Origin: Clostridium tetanomorphum | GTDB lineage: Bacteria > Bacillota > Clostridia > Clostridiales > Clostridiaceae | Length of the DNA stretch: 64,000 nt | Direction: 5' to 3' | Assembly: GCF_017873215.1 (NCBI RefSeq) | Contig: NZ_JAGGKA010000014.1 | Location: forward strand, 1 to 64,000 | Part shown: positions 17,891 through 27,059 of the stretch, in pieces | How positions within the stretch are numbered: the first letter of the stretch is position 1 | Layout: every line of letters starts with the position of its first letter | The notes under the pieces: model-generated | What the model saw: the letters and a program-made list of their open reading frames with translations, nothing else | Database searches by the model: none | Told to the model about the DNA's origin: nothing | Translations under genes and position numbers: made by a program

Positions 17891-18175
17891 TTTAATCCTC
17901 CCATATAATTTATATTATTTAATAATCATTTTAAGTGATGACCTTAGGTAATAGTCAATAGTTTTTTATAAATTCTTATTAATTTATATTTTTATATAGT
18001 GAATATATAATACATTACCATGGAAAAGCTATTACAATAATGAAAGAAAAGCGTCAAAATTAGAAGATTAATGAATATAAAAAGTAATATAGCTATATAA
18101 CCATAAAATAATCAGGTTGATTTATAGTTTGCTATGAAATAGAATTAAGGTAGATTTAAAATTGAATAATAAGTT

Positions 18176-18375
18176 ATAGGTTTTTTTATAGAAAAATTAA
18201 AAGGGAATGTGGTTAAAAGCCACAACAGCCCCCGCTACTGTAATAGCAGACAAATCGGATAAACCACTGACGATAAGTTGGGAAGGAAAGAAGAGGATGA
18301 AGCTAAAGTCAGGAGACCTGCCTATAACTTCGCAGCAGTCTTTCGGAGGGAAGGAATTTGCGGTATCGATAATTT
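18176..18375 (+). promoter_or_regulatory. Cobalamin riboswitch
   Basis: Carries the conserved core of the B12 riboswitch: GGGAA near 18203, the CAGCCCCCGCTACTGTAA block (18225-18244), ACCACTGACG, GGGAAGG (18280-18286), GATGAAGC, and the B12 box AGTCAGGAGACCTGCC (18306-18321). The kissing-loop stem CGCA...TGCG closes at about 18331-18361. A terminator at 18475-18500 would be the expression platform. The regulated gene is the YitT-family gene at 18542. Between 17891 and 18175 I see no gene. Confidence 0.92.
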
Positions 18376-18474
18376 AAGTGTACACTATGGATATATTTTT
18401 TTAATTATATGTAATACTTTTGTATTATATTATTAAGCTGAGAAATTTATATCTGAAATATATTTGGATACTGT

Positions 18475-18504
18475 AAAAGACTTCTCTTGAGAAGTCTTTT
18501 TTAA
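18475..18504 (+). terminator. Terminator, likely riboswitch expression platform
   Basis: AAAAGACTTCTC and GAGAAGTCTTTT form a long perfect stem ending in TTTTTT, 100 bases after the cobalamin core and 40 bases before the YitT start. It is probably formed when cobalamin is bound, turning the gene off. Confidence 0.85.
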
Positions 18505-18541
18505 TTTTAAATAATAGTTATTCTATGAAAGAAGGGAAATT

Positions 18542-19408
18542 ATGAATAATGAGCCTGTAATAAAAAGAGAGAATTTTTGGAAAAGGATTTTTTTGGTGAG
18601 TATAGGAGGTTTAATATACGCGTTAGGAATAAATATATTTATTGCTCCACACAAATTGTTAAGTGGGGGAATTGCAGGTATATCTCTTTTAGCTCAATAT
18701 ATAACTAATATACCATCAGGATACTGGGTATTTATATTAAATATACCTATATTTATATTAGGCATAAAAAAAGTAGACAAGGATTTTGTATTTTTTAGTT
18801 TGGTAGGTACTGTTACTGTTTCTTTATTTCTACTTTTAACTAAAAATATATCTAATTTTTTAGTAGTGGATGATTTAGTTATATCGACTGTATTTGGAGG
18901 CATAATAAGTGGTATAGGTATGGGGTTGGTATTTAGGAGTAGAGCTTCTCAAGGAGGGACAGACATAATTGCTGTTATAATAAGAAAGAAAAATGGAGCC
19001 AAAATGTCTACTTTATATTTTTTATTAAATGGAGTTATAGTACTTTTAGGTGTATTTGCTACTAGCTTTAAATTAACGCTATATACAATAGTTTTAATGT
19101 ATATAAAAGCTACTATAATTGATAAGGTTATAGAAGGGTTTGATCATAAGAAAATTGTTATGATAGTAACAGAGAAAGAAAAGGAAATATCTGATATGAT
19201 AATGCATCAAATAGGAAGAGGAACGACCTATCTTTATGGGGAAGGGGGGTACACTGGAGAAAAGAAAAAGATAATATACTGTCTGTTAACTACAAAAGAA
19301 TTAAATAACGTTAAAAAGTTAGTTGAAGAACTAGATTATAATGCTTTAGTATCTATTTCAGAAGCAGAAGAAATAAAAGGAAAAGGATTTTTAAAACCAG
19401 CAATTTAG
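18542..19408 (+). CDS. YitT family membrane protein
   Basis: 288 residues: five or so N-terminal transmembrane helices (YitT_membrane, about 17-190) and a C-terminal soluble DUF2179 domain (about 215-275). Typical motifs are FIAPHKLLSGGIAGISLL, RASQGGTDIIA and GRGTTYLYGEGGYTGEKKK. Function of the family is not established. Its control by a cobalamin riboswitch is the only clue here and hints at a link to cobalamin or a cobalamin-dependent process. RBS AGAAGGGA. Confidence 0.85.
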   Translation: MNNEPVIKRENFWKRIFLVSIGGLIYALGINIFIAPHKLLSGGIAGISLLAQYITNIPSGYWVFILNIPIFILGIKKVDKDFVFFSLVGTVTVSLFLLLTKNISNFLVVDDLVISTVFGGIISGIGMGLVFRSRASQGGTDIIAVIIRKKNGAKMSTLYFLLNGVIVLLGVFATSFKLTLYTIVLMYIKATIIDKVIEGFDHKKIVMIVTEKEKEISDMIMHQIGRGTTYLYGEGGYTGEKKKIIYCLLTTKELNNVKKLVEELDYNALVSISEAEEIKGKGFLKPAI

Positions 19409-19462
19409 TACAGCTAATAATAGTATTGTAAAATATTTAACTTATAAAATTTTAAAAATCTA

Positions 19463-19491
19463 TTGAAAAAAGATTTTTAAAGTAGTATAAT
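19463..19491 (+). promoter_or_regulatory. his operon promoter
   Basis: TTGAAA, 17 bases, TATAAT: a strong housekeeping-type promoter. It predicts a transcript start near 19498 and a leader of about 310 bases before hisZ. Confidence 0.8.
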
Positions 19492-19588
19492 TCATTTAAA
19501 GTTTTGTAATTTAGCGTGATAAATTAGTAAAGTAAAATTGTTTTGTTTTTGTGTAAAGTAAGTTTTTACTTTGAAAGGAGAATGTAAA

Positions 19589-19642
19589 ATGATCAATATA
19601 GTTGTAATGAAGTCAAAGGTTGAATTCCATCATCATAGATAA
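19589..19642 (+). CDS. hisL: His operon leader peptide (17 residues, three His codons)
   Basis: ATG behind RBS GAAAGGAG, reading MINIVVMKSKVEFHHHR then TAA. Three consecutive His codons (19628-19636) sit two codons before the stop, as expected for a ribosome-stalling sensor of charged His-tRNA. The downstream leader folds into alternative hairpins and ends in a terminator just before hisZ. The peptide itself probably has no function. Not a T-box: no specifier loop or T-box sequence is present. Confidence 0.88.
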   Translation: MINIVVMKSKVEFHHHR

Positions 19643-19775
19643 AAGGGTTTGTAATTTGAACTAACAATAGTTCATAGATGCAATCCCTGATTTAGTTGCC
19701 TAAGTTTCAGGGATTGTATCTATGATGGTTTTATATATAAAGAAAAGCCATATAGGTATGCCTATATGGCTTTTT
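19627..19775 (+). promoter_or_regulatory. Transcription attenuator of the his operon
   Basis: Six segments can pair in exclusive ways. A (19631-19640, over the His codons) with C (19718-19727), 10 bp. A2 (19644-19653) with B (19679-19688), 9 of 10 bp, enclosing a GAACTA/TAGTTC hairpin. B (19673-19690) with C (19707-19724), 18 bp. C-end (19720-19732) with D (19743-19755). D with E (19761-19774), the terminator. The C-end copies most of E, so it can act as antiterminator. A stall at His codons covers A and leaves A2:B, freeing C for D. A ribosome at the stop covers A2, giving B:C and termination. Confidence 0.8.
19743..19775 (+). terminator. his attenuator terminator
   Basis: AAAAGCCATATAGG and CCTATATGGCTTTT form a perfect 14-bp stem around TATG with a T run, ending 34 bases before hisZ. 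Confidence 0.9.
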
Positions 19776-19808
19776 ATATTATCAAAATATAAAGAGTAGG
19801 TGAATATA

Positions 19809-20765
19809 ATGGAATTTTTAAAAATTAAAGATGAGATAAATTATTCTGCTAAAAGATATAAAATGATAAAAATGTTAGAGGATATGTTTTTAAAAGAAGG
19901 ATTTATTCAAATTCAGCCATCCACTTTTGAACAGTGGGATAAATTTACGGAAATCAACAAAAGGATAAAAAAGGAATCTACAGTAAAGGTATTAAATAAT
20001 ACCTCTGAGGTTTTTATATTGAGATCTGATATAACTCTTAATATAATTAAGAATTTAATACCAAGATGGGAAGAAGACTTAAAACTTAAGTTATTTTATA
20101 CTTCTACAATTTATAGAAATAAGGATGAAGCAAATATTAAAGAAATTATACAAACGGGAATTGAATATTTGGGAGAAAATTCATTTAAAGGAAATAGAGC
20201 TGTAGTAGGAGTAGCGTTAAAAGTTTTAAAGGAATTTAATGATAATTTTATTTTAGAAATTGGCAGCAGTAAATATGTGAATGGAATTTTAAATGAGTTG
20301 CATTTAGATGAAAATGCTGAAAATCAGTTGAAGAACTTAATTTACAGAAAAAATAAGTTTGAATTGATTAATTTAATACAAACTTTAAATTTACCAAATG
20401 AAATGTATGAGCTTTTATCTAACATTTTAACTTTTCAGGGTAACTTAACAGAAATTATATCTATGACTAAAAGTTTTTATACCAATGAAGAAATGAAAAA
20501 AGCTATAGAAGAACTTATAAATCTAAATAATTTTATAGAGGAGAATGGATATAAAAAATATATAAATTTTGATTTATCTATGGTTACAGAATTAGATTAT
20601 TATGATGGATTAATTTTTAAAGGATATTATCCAAATTGTTATAGAGAGATTATAAGTGGAGGAAGATATGATTCCTTAACAAAAGAATTTGGTAAAAAAG
20701 TCTCAGCTATAGGCTTTTCTATAAATTTATATGGGTTAATGAAAAATTATTATAAAGGAAGGTGA
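19809..20765 (+). CDS. hisZ: ATP phosphoribosyltransferase regulatory subunit
   Basis: HisZ, a catalytically inactive histidyl-tRNA synthetase paralogue, 318 residues. It forms a complex with short HisG and senses histidine for feedback inhibition. Visible are the class II motif 2-like LKLFYTSTIYRN and the C-terminal EIISGGRYDSL block of the HisRS catalytic fold; the anticodon domain is absent. Start ATG 19809 is preferred to GTG 19800 because AGAGTAGG spans 19793-19800. First gene of hisZGDCBHAFIE, downstream of the attenuator. Confidence 0.9.
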   Translation: MEFLKIKDEINYSAKRYKMIKMLEDMFLKEGFIQIQPSTFEQWDKFTEINKRIKKESTVKVLNNTSEVFILRSDITLNIIKNLIPRWEEDLKLKLFYTSTIYRNKDEANIKEIIQTGIEYLGENSFKGNRAVVGVALKVLKEFNDNFILEIGSSKYVNGILNELHLDENAENQLKNLIYRKNKFELINLIQTLNLPNEMYELLSNILTFQGNLTEIISMTKSFYTNEEMKKAIEELINLNNFIEENGYKKYINFDLSMVTELDYYDGLIFKGYYPNCYREIISGGRYDSLTKEFGKKVSAIGFSINLYGLMKNYYKGR

Positions 20766-20771
20766 TAGAAG

Positions 20772-21398
20772 TTGAATTACATTACTATAGCTCTTTCAAA
20801 GGGTAGACTTGGAGATGAAGCGTATAAAGTATTTAATAAAGCGGGCTTGGGAAATTGTATAGATTTAGATTCAAGAAAACTTATTTTTAAAGATAAAGAA
20901 AATAAAATAAATTTTATATATGTTAAGCCTACGGATGTACTAACTTATGTGGAAAAGGGAGTAGCAGACTTAGGAGTGGTTGGAAAAGATGTGATTTTAG
21001 AAAGTGATAATGATGTATATGAGATTTTAGATTTAGGATTTGGAAAATGTAAATTTTCTATAGCTGGTATAAAAGGCGAAAGTGTTTATAAAAAAGATGA
21101 AATATTAAGGGTAGGAACTAAGTATCCAAAAGTTTCGCAAAAGTATTTTGATGAAAGAGGTCAAAAAATTGAAATAATAAAACTTAATGGCTCTGTAGAA
21201 CTAGCACCTTTAGTAGGTCTTTCTGATGTAATAGTAGACTTAGTGGAAACAGGAAATACATTAAAGGCCAATGGACTTCAAGTAATTGAAGATATGCTCC
21301 ATATAAGTGCTAAGCTTATATGTAATAGAGTAAGCTATAGATTTAAATTTCATAGGATACAAAACATTACTAAATTATTAAATAATATGGAGGGATAA
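20772..21398 (+). CDS. hisG: ATP phosphoribosyltransferase, short form
   Basis: First committed step of histidine synthesis: ATP plus PRPP to phosphoribosyl-ATP. 208 residues, the short form without the C-terminal ACT-like domain, so it needs HisZ, encoded just upstream. Shows ITIALSKGRLGDEA, the PRPP loop VDLVETGNTLKANGL and VVGKDVI. TTG start at 20772 behind AAGGAAGGTG. Confidence 0.95.
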   Translation: MNYITIALSKGRLGDEAYKVFNKAGLGNCIDLDSRKLIFKDKENKINFIYVKPTDVLTYVEKGVADLGVVGKDVILESDNDVYEILDLGFGKCKFSIAGIKGESVYKKDEILRVGTKYPKVSQKYFDERGQKIEIIKLNGSVELAPLVGLSDVIVDLVETGNTLKANGLQVIEDMLHISAKLICNRVSYRFKFHRIQNITKLLNNMEG

Positions 21399-21400
21399 CT

Positions 21401-22687
21401 ATGATTAATATAATTGAATTTGAAAAGGATAGAAAATTTTTAAAAAAGCTTTTATCAAGAAGTCAATTTGAGTTTTATGAGGTAAACAAAGTTGTTGATG
21501 AAATTTTAATAGAAGTTAATAGAAGAAAAGACGAAGCTGTAAGAGAATATACATCAAAATTTGATGGAGTCCTATTAGAAAATTTTTTAGTATCAGATGA
21601 AGAAATAGATAATGCATTTAATAACATAGATAAAAATTTAAAGGAAGATTTAGTGAAGGCAAAGATAAACATAGAAAAATACCATAATAAACAAATAAGA
21701 AATTCTTATACTTTTTATGAAGGAGAAGATATTATTCTAGGACAAATAGTAAACCCTATAGAAAAAGTAGGTATATATGTTCCTGGTGGAAGTGCAGCTT
21801 ATCCATCTACAGTATTAATGAATGCAGTACCTGCAAAAATAGCTGGAGTTAAAGAAATTATTATGATAACTCCACCAAATAAACATGGAAAGATTAAGGA
21901 TTCTATACTTGTAGCAGCATCTATAGCCGGGGTAGATAAAATATATAAAGTTGGAGGAGCACAAGGTATAGGAGCACTAACCTTTGGAACAGAAACAATA
22001 GCGAAAGTAGATAAAATAGTGGGTCCTGGCAATATCTATGTGGCTATGGCTAAAAGAAAGGTTTCTGGTTATGTAGGAATAGATATGGTGGCTGGGCCTA
22101 GTGAAATTTTAATAATTGGAGATAGATACACTAATGCAAAATATGTAGCTGCAGATTTAATTTCACAAGCAGAACATGATGAAATGGCGGCTCCTATTTT
22201 GGTTACAAGTTCACAAATTCTTGCTAGAAATGTGGTAAAGGAGTTGGAAATACAGGTAAATGCTCTCCAGAGAAAAGATATAATAAAAAAATCTTTACAA
22301 AACTATGGAGCAATTATTATAACTACATGTTTAAGTAAATCTATAGATATAGCTAATGAAATAGCACCTGAACACTTAGAAATACTAACAAAGAATCCCT
22401 TTGATATATATAGAAGAATAAAAAATGCTGGTGCAATATTTATTGGAGAATATTCACCAGAACCAGTGGGAGATTATTTTGCAGGAACAAATCACACTTT
22501 ACCTACTAGTTCTACTGCTAGATTTTCTTCACCTCTTTCAGTAGATGATTTTATAAAGAAAACTTCATTAGTTTATTATAGCAGGGAAGCACTTAGAAAA
22601 TCTAAAGATTCAATTATTAGGATTGCAGAAGATGAAGGATTAACAGCTCACGCTAATTCAATAAAAGTTAGATTTCAGGAGGAGTAG
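21401..22687 (+). CDS. hisD: Histidinol dehydrogenase
   Basis: Oxidises histidinol to histidine in two NAD-dependent, zinc-dependent steps, the end of the pathway. 428 residues, normal length. Motifs: GIYVPGGSAAYPSTVLMNA, VAGPSEILI, the active-site region QAEHDEMA, and APEHLEI, with the C-terminal FAGTNHTLPTSSTARFSSPL. It starts two bases after hisG, behind GGAGGGA. Confidence 0.97.
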   Translation: MINIIEFEKDRKFLKKLLSRSQFEFYEVNKVVDEILIEVNRRKDEAVREYTSKFDGVLLENFLVSDEEIDNAFNNIDKNLKEDLVKAKINIEKYHNKQIRNSYTFYEGEDIILGQIVNPIEKVGIYVPGGSAAYPSTVLMNAVPAKIAGVKEIIMITPPNKHGKIKDSILVAASIAGVDKIYKVGGAQGIGALTFGTETIAKVDKIVGPGNIYVAMAKRKVSGYVGIDMVAGPSEILIIGDRYTNAKYVAADLISQAEHDEMAAPILVTSSQILARNVVKELEIQVNALQRKDIIKKSLQNYGAIIITTCLSKSIDIANEIAPEHLEILTKNPFDIYRRIKNAGAIFIGEYSPEPVGDYFAGTNHTLPTSSTARFSSPLSVDDFIKKTSLVYYSREALRKSKDSIIRIAEDEGLTAHANSIKVRFQEE

Positions 22688-22690
22688 TTT

Positions 22691-23743
22691 ATGGAGTTAA
22701 TAAAAGAAAGTATAAGAAATTTAAAAGAATATGTTCCTAATAACTTTAAATATAAAATAAAGCTAGATGCTAATGAGGGCAAAAACATTTTATTTAAAGA
22801 TATATACAAAGAAGGAATTAAATTTGGAGAAGATTTTAATATAAATTTTTATCCTGATAATGAGGCCAACATTTTGAGGGAGGAAATAGGCAAATATATA
22901 AATATAAATCCGACAAACATAATAGCTGGCAATGGTTCAAGTGAAATGATAGAACTTATAATAAAAACTTTTGTAGATAAGGATGAAGTTATTTTAAGTT
23001 TTGTTCCTACTTTTAGTATGTATTCAATATTTAGCAAAATATATTCAGCTAAATTTATGGGACTTAAAAGTAATGAAGACTTTTCTATAGATATAGAACT
23101 TTTAATAAACAAGGCTAAAGAAGTTAACCCTAAGGTTATTATTTTATGTAATCCTAATAATCCAACAGGATATTTGATAGATAAAGATTATATAAAAAGG
23201 CTATTGGAAAATACGGACTCAATAGTAGTAGTAGATGAAGCTTATATAGAATTTGCAGGCGATTCTATGGTGAATGAAATAGGAAACTATAAAAATTTAA
23301 TAGTTTTGAGAACTTTATCAAAAGCATTGGGACTTGCAGCTGTAAGACTTGGATATATGGTATCTAATGAAAAAACAATTAACATAATAAACAAAGTAAG
23401 ATCTCCATACAATTTAAATGCTTTAACCCAATATGTAGGTGTAATGGCGCTTAGAAATAAAGATAAAATTATCAGCTATGTAGAAGAGGTAAAAAAAGAG
23501 AGAGAATTTTTATATACTAAGCTAAATAGATTAAGAATTAAGGCTTTCAAATCTTATGGAAATTTTGTGTTTTTTAAGTGTGAAACTAGTGATTTAAAGT
23601 ATAAGCTTGCAGAGTATGGAATACTTATAAGAGATTTTTCAGAGGATTTAAAAGGATACTTTAGGGTTACTGTAGGAAGTGAATATGAAAATAGGGAATT
23701 TATTAAATGTTTAAAGGAGATAAAAGAAAATGAGAAAAGCTAA
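22691..23743 (+). CDS. hisC: Histidinol-phosphate aminotransferase
   Basis: PLP-dependent fold type I transferase, 350 residues, making histidinol phosphate from imidazole-acetol phosphate. Shows substrate motif KLDANEG, NPNNPTGYL, VVDEAYIEFAG, and the PLP lysine in RTLSKALGLAAVRLGY. RBS AGGAGGAG lies in the end of hisD. Its 3' end overlaps hisB by 14 bases, indicating coupling. Confidence 0.96.
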   Translation: MELIKESIRNLKEYVPNNFKYKIKLDANEGKNILFKDIYKEGIKFGEDFNINFYPDNEANILREEIGKYININPTNIIAGNGSSEMIELIIKTFVDKDEVILSFVPTFSMYSIFSKIYSAKFMGLKSNEDFSIDIELLINKAKEVNPKVIILCNPNNPTGYLIDKDYIKRLLENTDSIVVVDEAYIEFAGDSMVNEIGNYKNLIVLRTLSKALGLAAVRLGYMVSNEKTINIINKVRSPYNLNALTQYVGVMALRNKDKIISYVEEVKKEREFLYTKLNRLRIKAFKSYGNFVFFKCETSDLKYKLAEYGILIRDFSEDLKGYFRVTVGSEYENREFIKCLKEIKENEKS

Positions 23744-24308
23744 GGTTGAAAGAAAAACTCTTGAAACTAGTGTAGCTGTAGAAATGAATTTAGATGGCAG
23801 CGGCAAAAGTGAAATTAATACAGGTATTGGTTTTATTGATCATATGCTTACTCTAATGGCTTTTCATGGTTCTTTTGACTTAATAGTAAATTGCAGTGGA
23901 GATTTGTATGTGGATGACCACCATACTGTAGAGGACATAGGTATAGCATTAGGGCAGGCTTTTAATAAGTGCTTACGGGAAAGAGTAGGTATAAAAAGAT
24001 ATTCTAGCGTTTATATACCTATGGATGAAGCCCTATGCCGTATAGTTTTAGATATAAGCAACCGTCCTTATTTAGTTTTTAATATAAACTTTGAAAGAGA
24101 AAACATAGGAAGTATGGATACACAAAACTTTAAAGAGTTTTTTAAAGCTTTTGTAAGTGAAGCTAGAGTAACTCTCCATATAAATGTTTTATATGGTGAA
24201 AATGATCATCACAAAATAGAGGCTGTATTTAAAGCTTTTTCTAGGGGATTAAAAGAAGCAATACAGGTTATTTCATGTAATGTATCATCATCAAAGGGGG
24301 TTTTATGA
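23730..24308 (+). CDS. hisB: Imidazoleglycerol-phosphate dehydratase
   Basis: 192 residues, only the dehydratase domain without the HAD phosphatase fused in enterics. Manganese-binding His motifs are visible as DDHHTVEDIG and NDHHKIEAVFKAFSR, plus GFIDHMLTLMAFH. It converts IGP to imidazole-acetol phosphate. The RBS AAAGGAG is inside the end of hisC. Histidinol-phosphate phosphatase must be encoded elsewhere. Confidence 0.97.
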   Translation: MRKAKVERKTLETSVAVEMNLDGSGKSEINTGIGFIDHMLTLMAFHGSFDLIVNCSGDLYVDDHHTVEDIGIALGQAFNKCLRERVGIKRYSSVYIPMDEALCRIVLDISNRPYLVFNINFERENIGSMDTQNFKEFFKAFVSEARVTLHINVLYGENDHHKIEAVFKAFSRGLKEAIQVISCNVSSSKGVL

Positions 24309-24911
24309 TTGAATATAATAATAGATTATGGACTTGGGAATATAGACTCTGTAAAGAGAGCTTTTAAAAAAGTAGGGATAGAAACTAAGGTTTCAAAAGA
24401 TATAGATGAAATTAAAAATTGTAATTCAATTATTTTGCCAGGAGTAGGAGCTTTTAGAGATGCTATAGATTCATTAAGAGGTATGGGGCTAATACCAGTA
24501 ATAAAGGAACAAGTAGAAAAAGGAAAATTTATAATTGGAATATGCTTAGGTATGCAATTACTTTATGATAAAAGTTATGAGAATGGAGAGTATGAAGGAT
24601 TAGGTTTAATAGAGGGAACTGTAGAAAAAATAGATGTAGATTTGAAAATTCCACATATGGGATGGAATAATATAAAATTTTATAAGGATGATCCAATATT
24701 AAAATATATAAGTGAAGATGAATATGTATATTTTGTACATTCTTACTATGCAAAATCTACAAATAAAGAATTGGTATGTTATACCAAATATAGCATTAAT
24801 ATTCCTGCTATTGTAAGAAAAAATAATATTTATGGAATACAATTTCATCCAGAAAAGAGTTCTCAAGTTGGACTTAACATACTAAAAGCTTATGGGGAGA
24901 TGATAATATGA
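24309..24911 (+). CDS. hisH: Imidazole glycerol phosphate synthase, glutamine amidotransferase subunit
   Basis: Class I glutaminase, 200 residues, that supplies ammonia to HisF. The nucleophile Cys is in GICLGMQLL, and the catalytic His and Glu are in IQFHPEKS. TTG start directly after the hisB stop, behind AAAGGGGG. The 3' end overlaps hisA by ATGA. Confidence 0.96.
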   Translation: MNIIIDYGLGNIDSVKRAFKKVGIETKVSKDIDEIKNCNSIILPGVGAFRDAIDSLRGMGLIPVIKEQVEKGKFIIGICLGMQLLYDKSYENGEYEGLGLIEGTVEKIDVDLKIPHMGWNNIKFYKDDPILKYISEDEYVYFVHSYYAKSTNKELVCYTKYSINIPAIVRKNNIYGIQFHPEKSSQVGLNILKAYGEMII

Positions 24912-25627
24912 TAATTTTTCCTGCAATTGACATAAAAAATAATAAATGTGTAAGACTTTCTCAAGGAGATTTTAATAAATTAAAGGTATATTCTAATGAA
25001 CCCTTTGAAATGGCGGTAAAGTGGAGAGAACAAGGAGTTTCATTTTTACATCTAGTAGATTTAGATGGAGCTAGAAGCGAAGAGTTTATTAATAAAAAAT
25101 CCATAGAAAAAATAGTAAAAAATATAGGACTACCTGTTCAAATAGGAGGAGGCATAAGAAGTATAGAAAAGGTGCGAAGTCTTCTAGCTATGGGAGTAGA
25201 AAGAGTAATTGTGGGGACCATAGCTGTTGAAAATAAGAAACTTTTAAAAGAATTAATTTCTAAATATAATGAAAAAATAGTAGTTTCTATAGATGCTAAA
25301 GAAGGAAAAGTAGCAACAAGGGCCTGGGAAGTAGTAAGTGAGATTTCTTCTATAGATTTATGTAAAGAACTTGAAGACATAGGAGTAAAAACAATAGTTT
25401 ATACGGATATTTCTAAGGATGGTATGCTAGGAGGACCTAATTTTGATATCTATAAAATATTATCAAAAAAAACTAAGTTAAATATTATTGCCTCAGGAGG
25501 TATAACAAGAATTGAAGACATATTAAAGCTTAAAGCAATGAATATATATGGAGGAATAATAGGAAAAGCTTTTTATGATAATTTATTAGATTATAAGGAG
25601 GTTGAAAAATGCTTACAAAAAGAATAA
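24908..25627 (+). CDS. hisA: ProFAR isomerase (phosphoribosylformimino-5-aminoimidazole carboxamide ribotide isomerase)
   Basis: (beta/alpha)8 barrel, 239 residues. Catalytic Asp8 is in [17 protein letters not shown] and the second catalytic Asp is in [13 protein letters not shown]. The two phosphate-binding halves are QIGGGIRS and IASGGITR. Overlaps hisH (ATGA) and hisF (19 bases), so tightly coupled. Confidence 0.96.
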   Translation: MIIFPAIDIKNNKCVRLSQGDFNKLKVYSNEPFEMAVKWREQGVSFLHLVDLDGARSEEFINKKSIEKIVKNIGLPVQIGGGIRSIEKVRSLLAMGVERVIVGTIAVENKKLLKELISKYNEKIVVSIDAKEGKVATRAWEVVSEISSIDLCKELEDIGVKTIVYTDISKDGMLGGPNFDIYKILSKKTKLNIIASGGITRIEDILKLKAMNIYGGIIGKAFYDNLLDYKEVEKCLQKE

Positions 25628-26367
25628 TACCTTGCTTAGATGTGAGCAATGGTAGGGTAGTGAAAGGACAAAAATTTGAAAATATAGTAGATGTAGATAG
25701 TCCAGAAATATTAGGAAAGTATTATAGTGATTTTGGAGCAGACGAGCTTGTATTTTATGATATAACCGCTTCCAATGAAGAAAGAAAGACCTCCTTGAAG
25801 TTTGTTCAAAAGGTAGCTGAAAATATTAATATACCGTTTTGTGTAGGTGGAGGAATTTCTTCAATTGAAGATATTACAAGTATTTTAAGAAGCGGAGCGG
25901 ATAAGGTTTCTATAAATTCTGCTGCTATAAAAAATCCAGAATTAATAAGACAGGCATCTTTAACATTTGGCACACAATGTATAGTATTATCTATAGATGC
26001 TAAAAAAAATAATGAAGGTTCTTGGATTGTTTATATAAAAGGTGGAAGAGAAAAAACAGATTTAGATGCGGTAGAGTGGGCAACAAAAGGAGTTGAGCTT
26101 GGAGCGGGAGAAATAGTGGTAAATAGTATAGATGAAGATGGAATGAAAAATGGCTATGATGTTGAGCTTTTAAGAAGAATAACGTCTTCTGTAAATGTAC
26201 CTGTAATTGCATCCGGTGGCGCGGGAAAAATGGAGGACTTTTATAATGCAATAGAATATGCAAAGGTGGATGGAGTGCTTGCGGCTTCTGTATTTCATTT
26301 TGGAAAAATGAATATCTTGGATCTTAAGGAGTATTTAAAAGATAAAAATATTGAAGTGAGAATATAG
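25609..26367 (+). CDS. hisF: Imidazole glycerol phosphate synthase, cyclase subunit
   Basis: (beta/alpha)8 barrel, 252 residues, that closes the imidazole ring and releases AICAR. Motifs: [17 protein letters not shown] with the first catalytic Asp, [22 protein letters not shown] with the second Asp, and [23 protein letters not shown] is within the hisA end. Confidence 0.97.
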   Translation: MLTKRIIPCLDVSNGRVVKGQKFENIVDVDSPEILGKYYSDFGADELVFYDITASNEERKTSLKFVQKVAENINIPFCVGGGISSIEDITSILRSGADKVSINSAAIKNPELIRQASLTFGTQCIVLSIDAKKNNEGSWIVYIKGGREKTDLDAVEWATKGVELGAGEIVVNSIDEDGMKNGYDVELLRRITSSVNVPVIASGGAGKMEDFYNAIEYAKVDGVLAASVFHFGKMNILDLKEYLKDKNIEVRI

Positions 26368-26378
26368 GAGGCTTTATT

Positions 26379-27002
26379 ATGAAAATTAAAAAAATAATAG
26401 AAGAAATAAAATTTGATACTATGGGATTAGTACCTGCTATAGTACAGGATATAAATACTAATAAAGTATTAATGCTTGCTTATATGAATGAAGAGGCCAT
26501 TAGAAAAACTTTAGAAGAAAGAGTAGCTCACTACTATAGCAGAAGCAGAAAAAAGTTATGGAAGAAGGGTGAAACTTCGGGAAATATACAGAAGATAAAA
26601 GGATTTTATTATGATTGTGATAAGGATACAATTCTTATTTCAGTAGAACAGATAGGAGTAGCTTGTCATACAGGAAATTATTCATGTTTTTTTAATGAGG
26701 TAATTAAAGAAGAAAGTGAAAAAGGAGATGTATTACAATTATTATATTCAGCTATACGAGATAGAAAAAATAATCCTAAAGAAGGATCATATACAAATTA
26801 TTTATTTCAAAAAGGATTAGATAAAATACTTAAAAAAGTGGGAGAAGAAACTAGTGAAGTAATAATAGGAGCTAAAAACAAAAGTAAGGAAGAGCTAGTT
26901 TATGAGATAAGCGATTTGGTATATCACCTTTTAGTTCTTATTATTAATGAAGAAGTTACTATTGAAGATATAAAAAATGAGCTATATAAAAGAAAAAAGT
27001 AA
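26379..27002 (+). CDS. hisIE: Bifunctional phosphoribosyl-AMP cyclohydrolase/phosphoribosyl-ATP pyrophosphatase
   Basis: Fusion of HisI (about 1-115) and HisE (about 115-207), steps two and three of the pathway. HisI shows [11 protein letters not shown], the metal site [18 protein letters not shown] and TGNYSCFF. HisE shows [26 protein letters not shown] and the pyrophosphatase-type [10 protein letters not shown]. Last gene of the operon. No terminator is seen before the next gene, which has its own -10-like TATAAT. Confidence 0.96.
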   Translation: MKIKKIIEEIKFDTMGLVPAIVQDINTNKVLMLAYMNEEAIRKTLEERVAHYYSRSRKKLWKKGETSGNIQKIKGFYYDCDKDTILISVEQIGVACHTGNYSCFFNEVIKEESEKGDVLQLLYSAIRDRKNNPKEGSYTNYLFQKGLDKILKKVGEETSEVIIGAKNKSKEELVYEISDLVYHLLVLIINEEVTIEDIKNELYKRKK

Positions 27003-27059
27003 TTTATTTAAAAATATTTGGTATAATTTAAAGTAACTTTCAAATTGGAGAGTAGCTAA

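Noticed and set aside
19589-19775. His T-box riboswitch
   Set aside because: No specifier loop or conserved T-box motif. A real leader peptide with three His codons is present instead.
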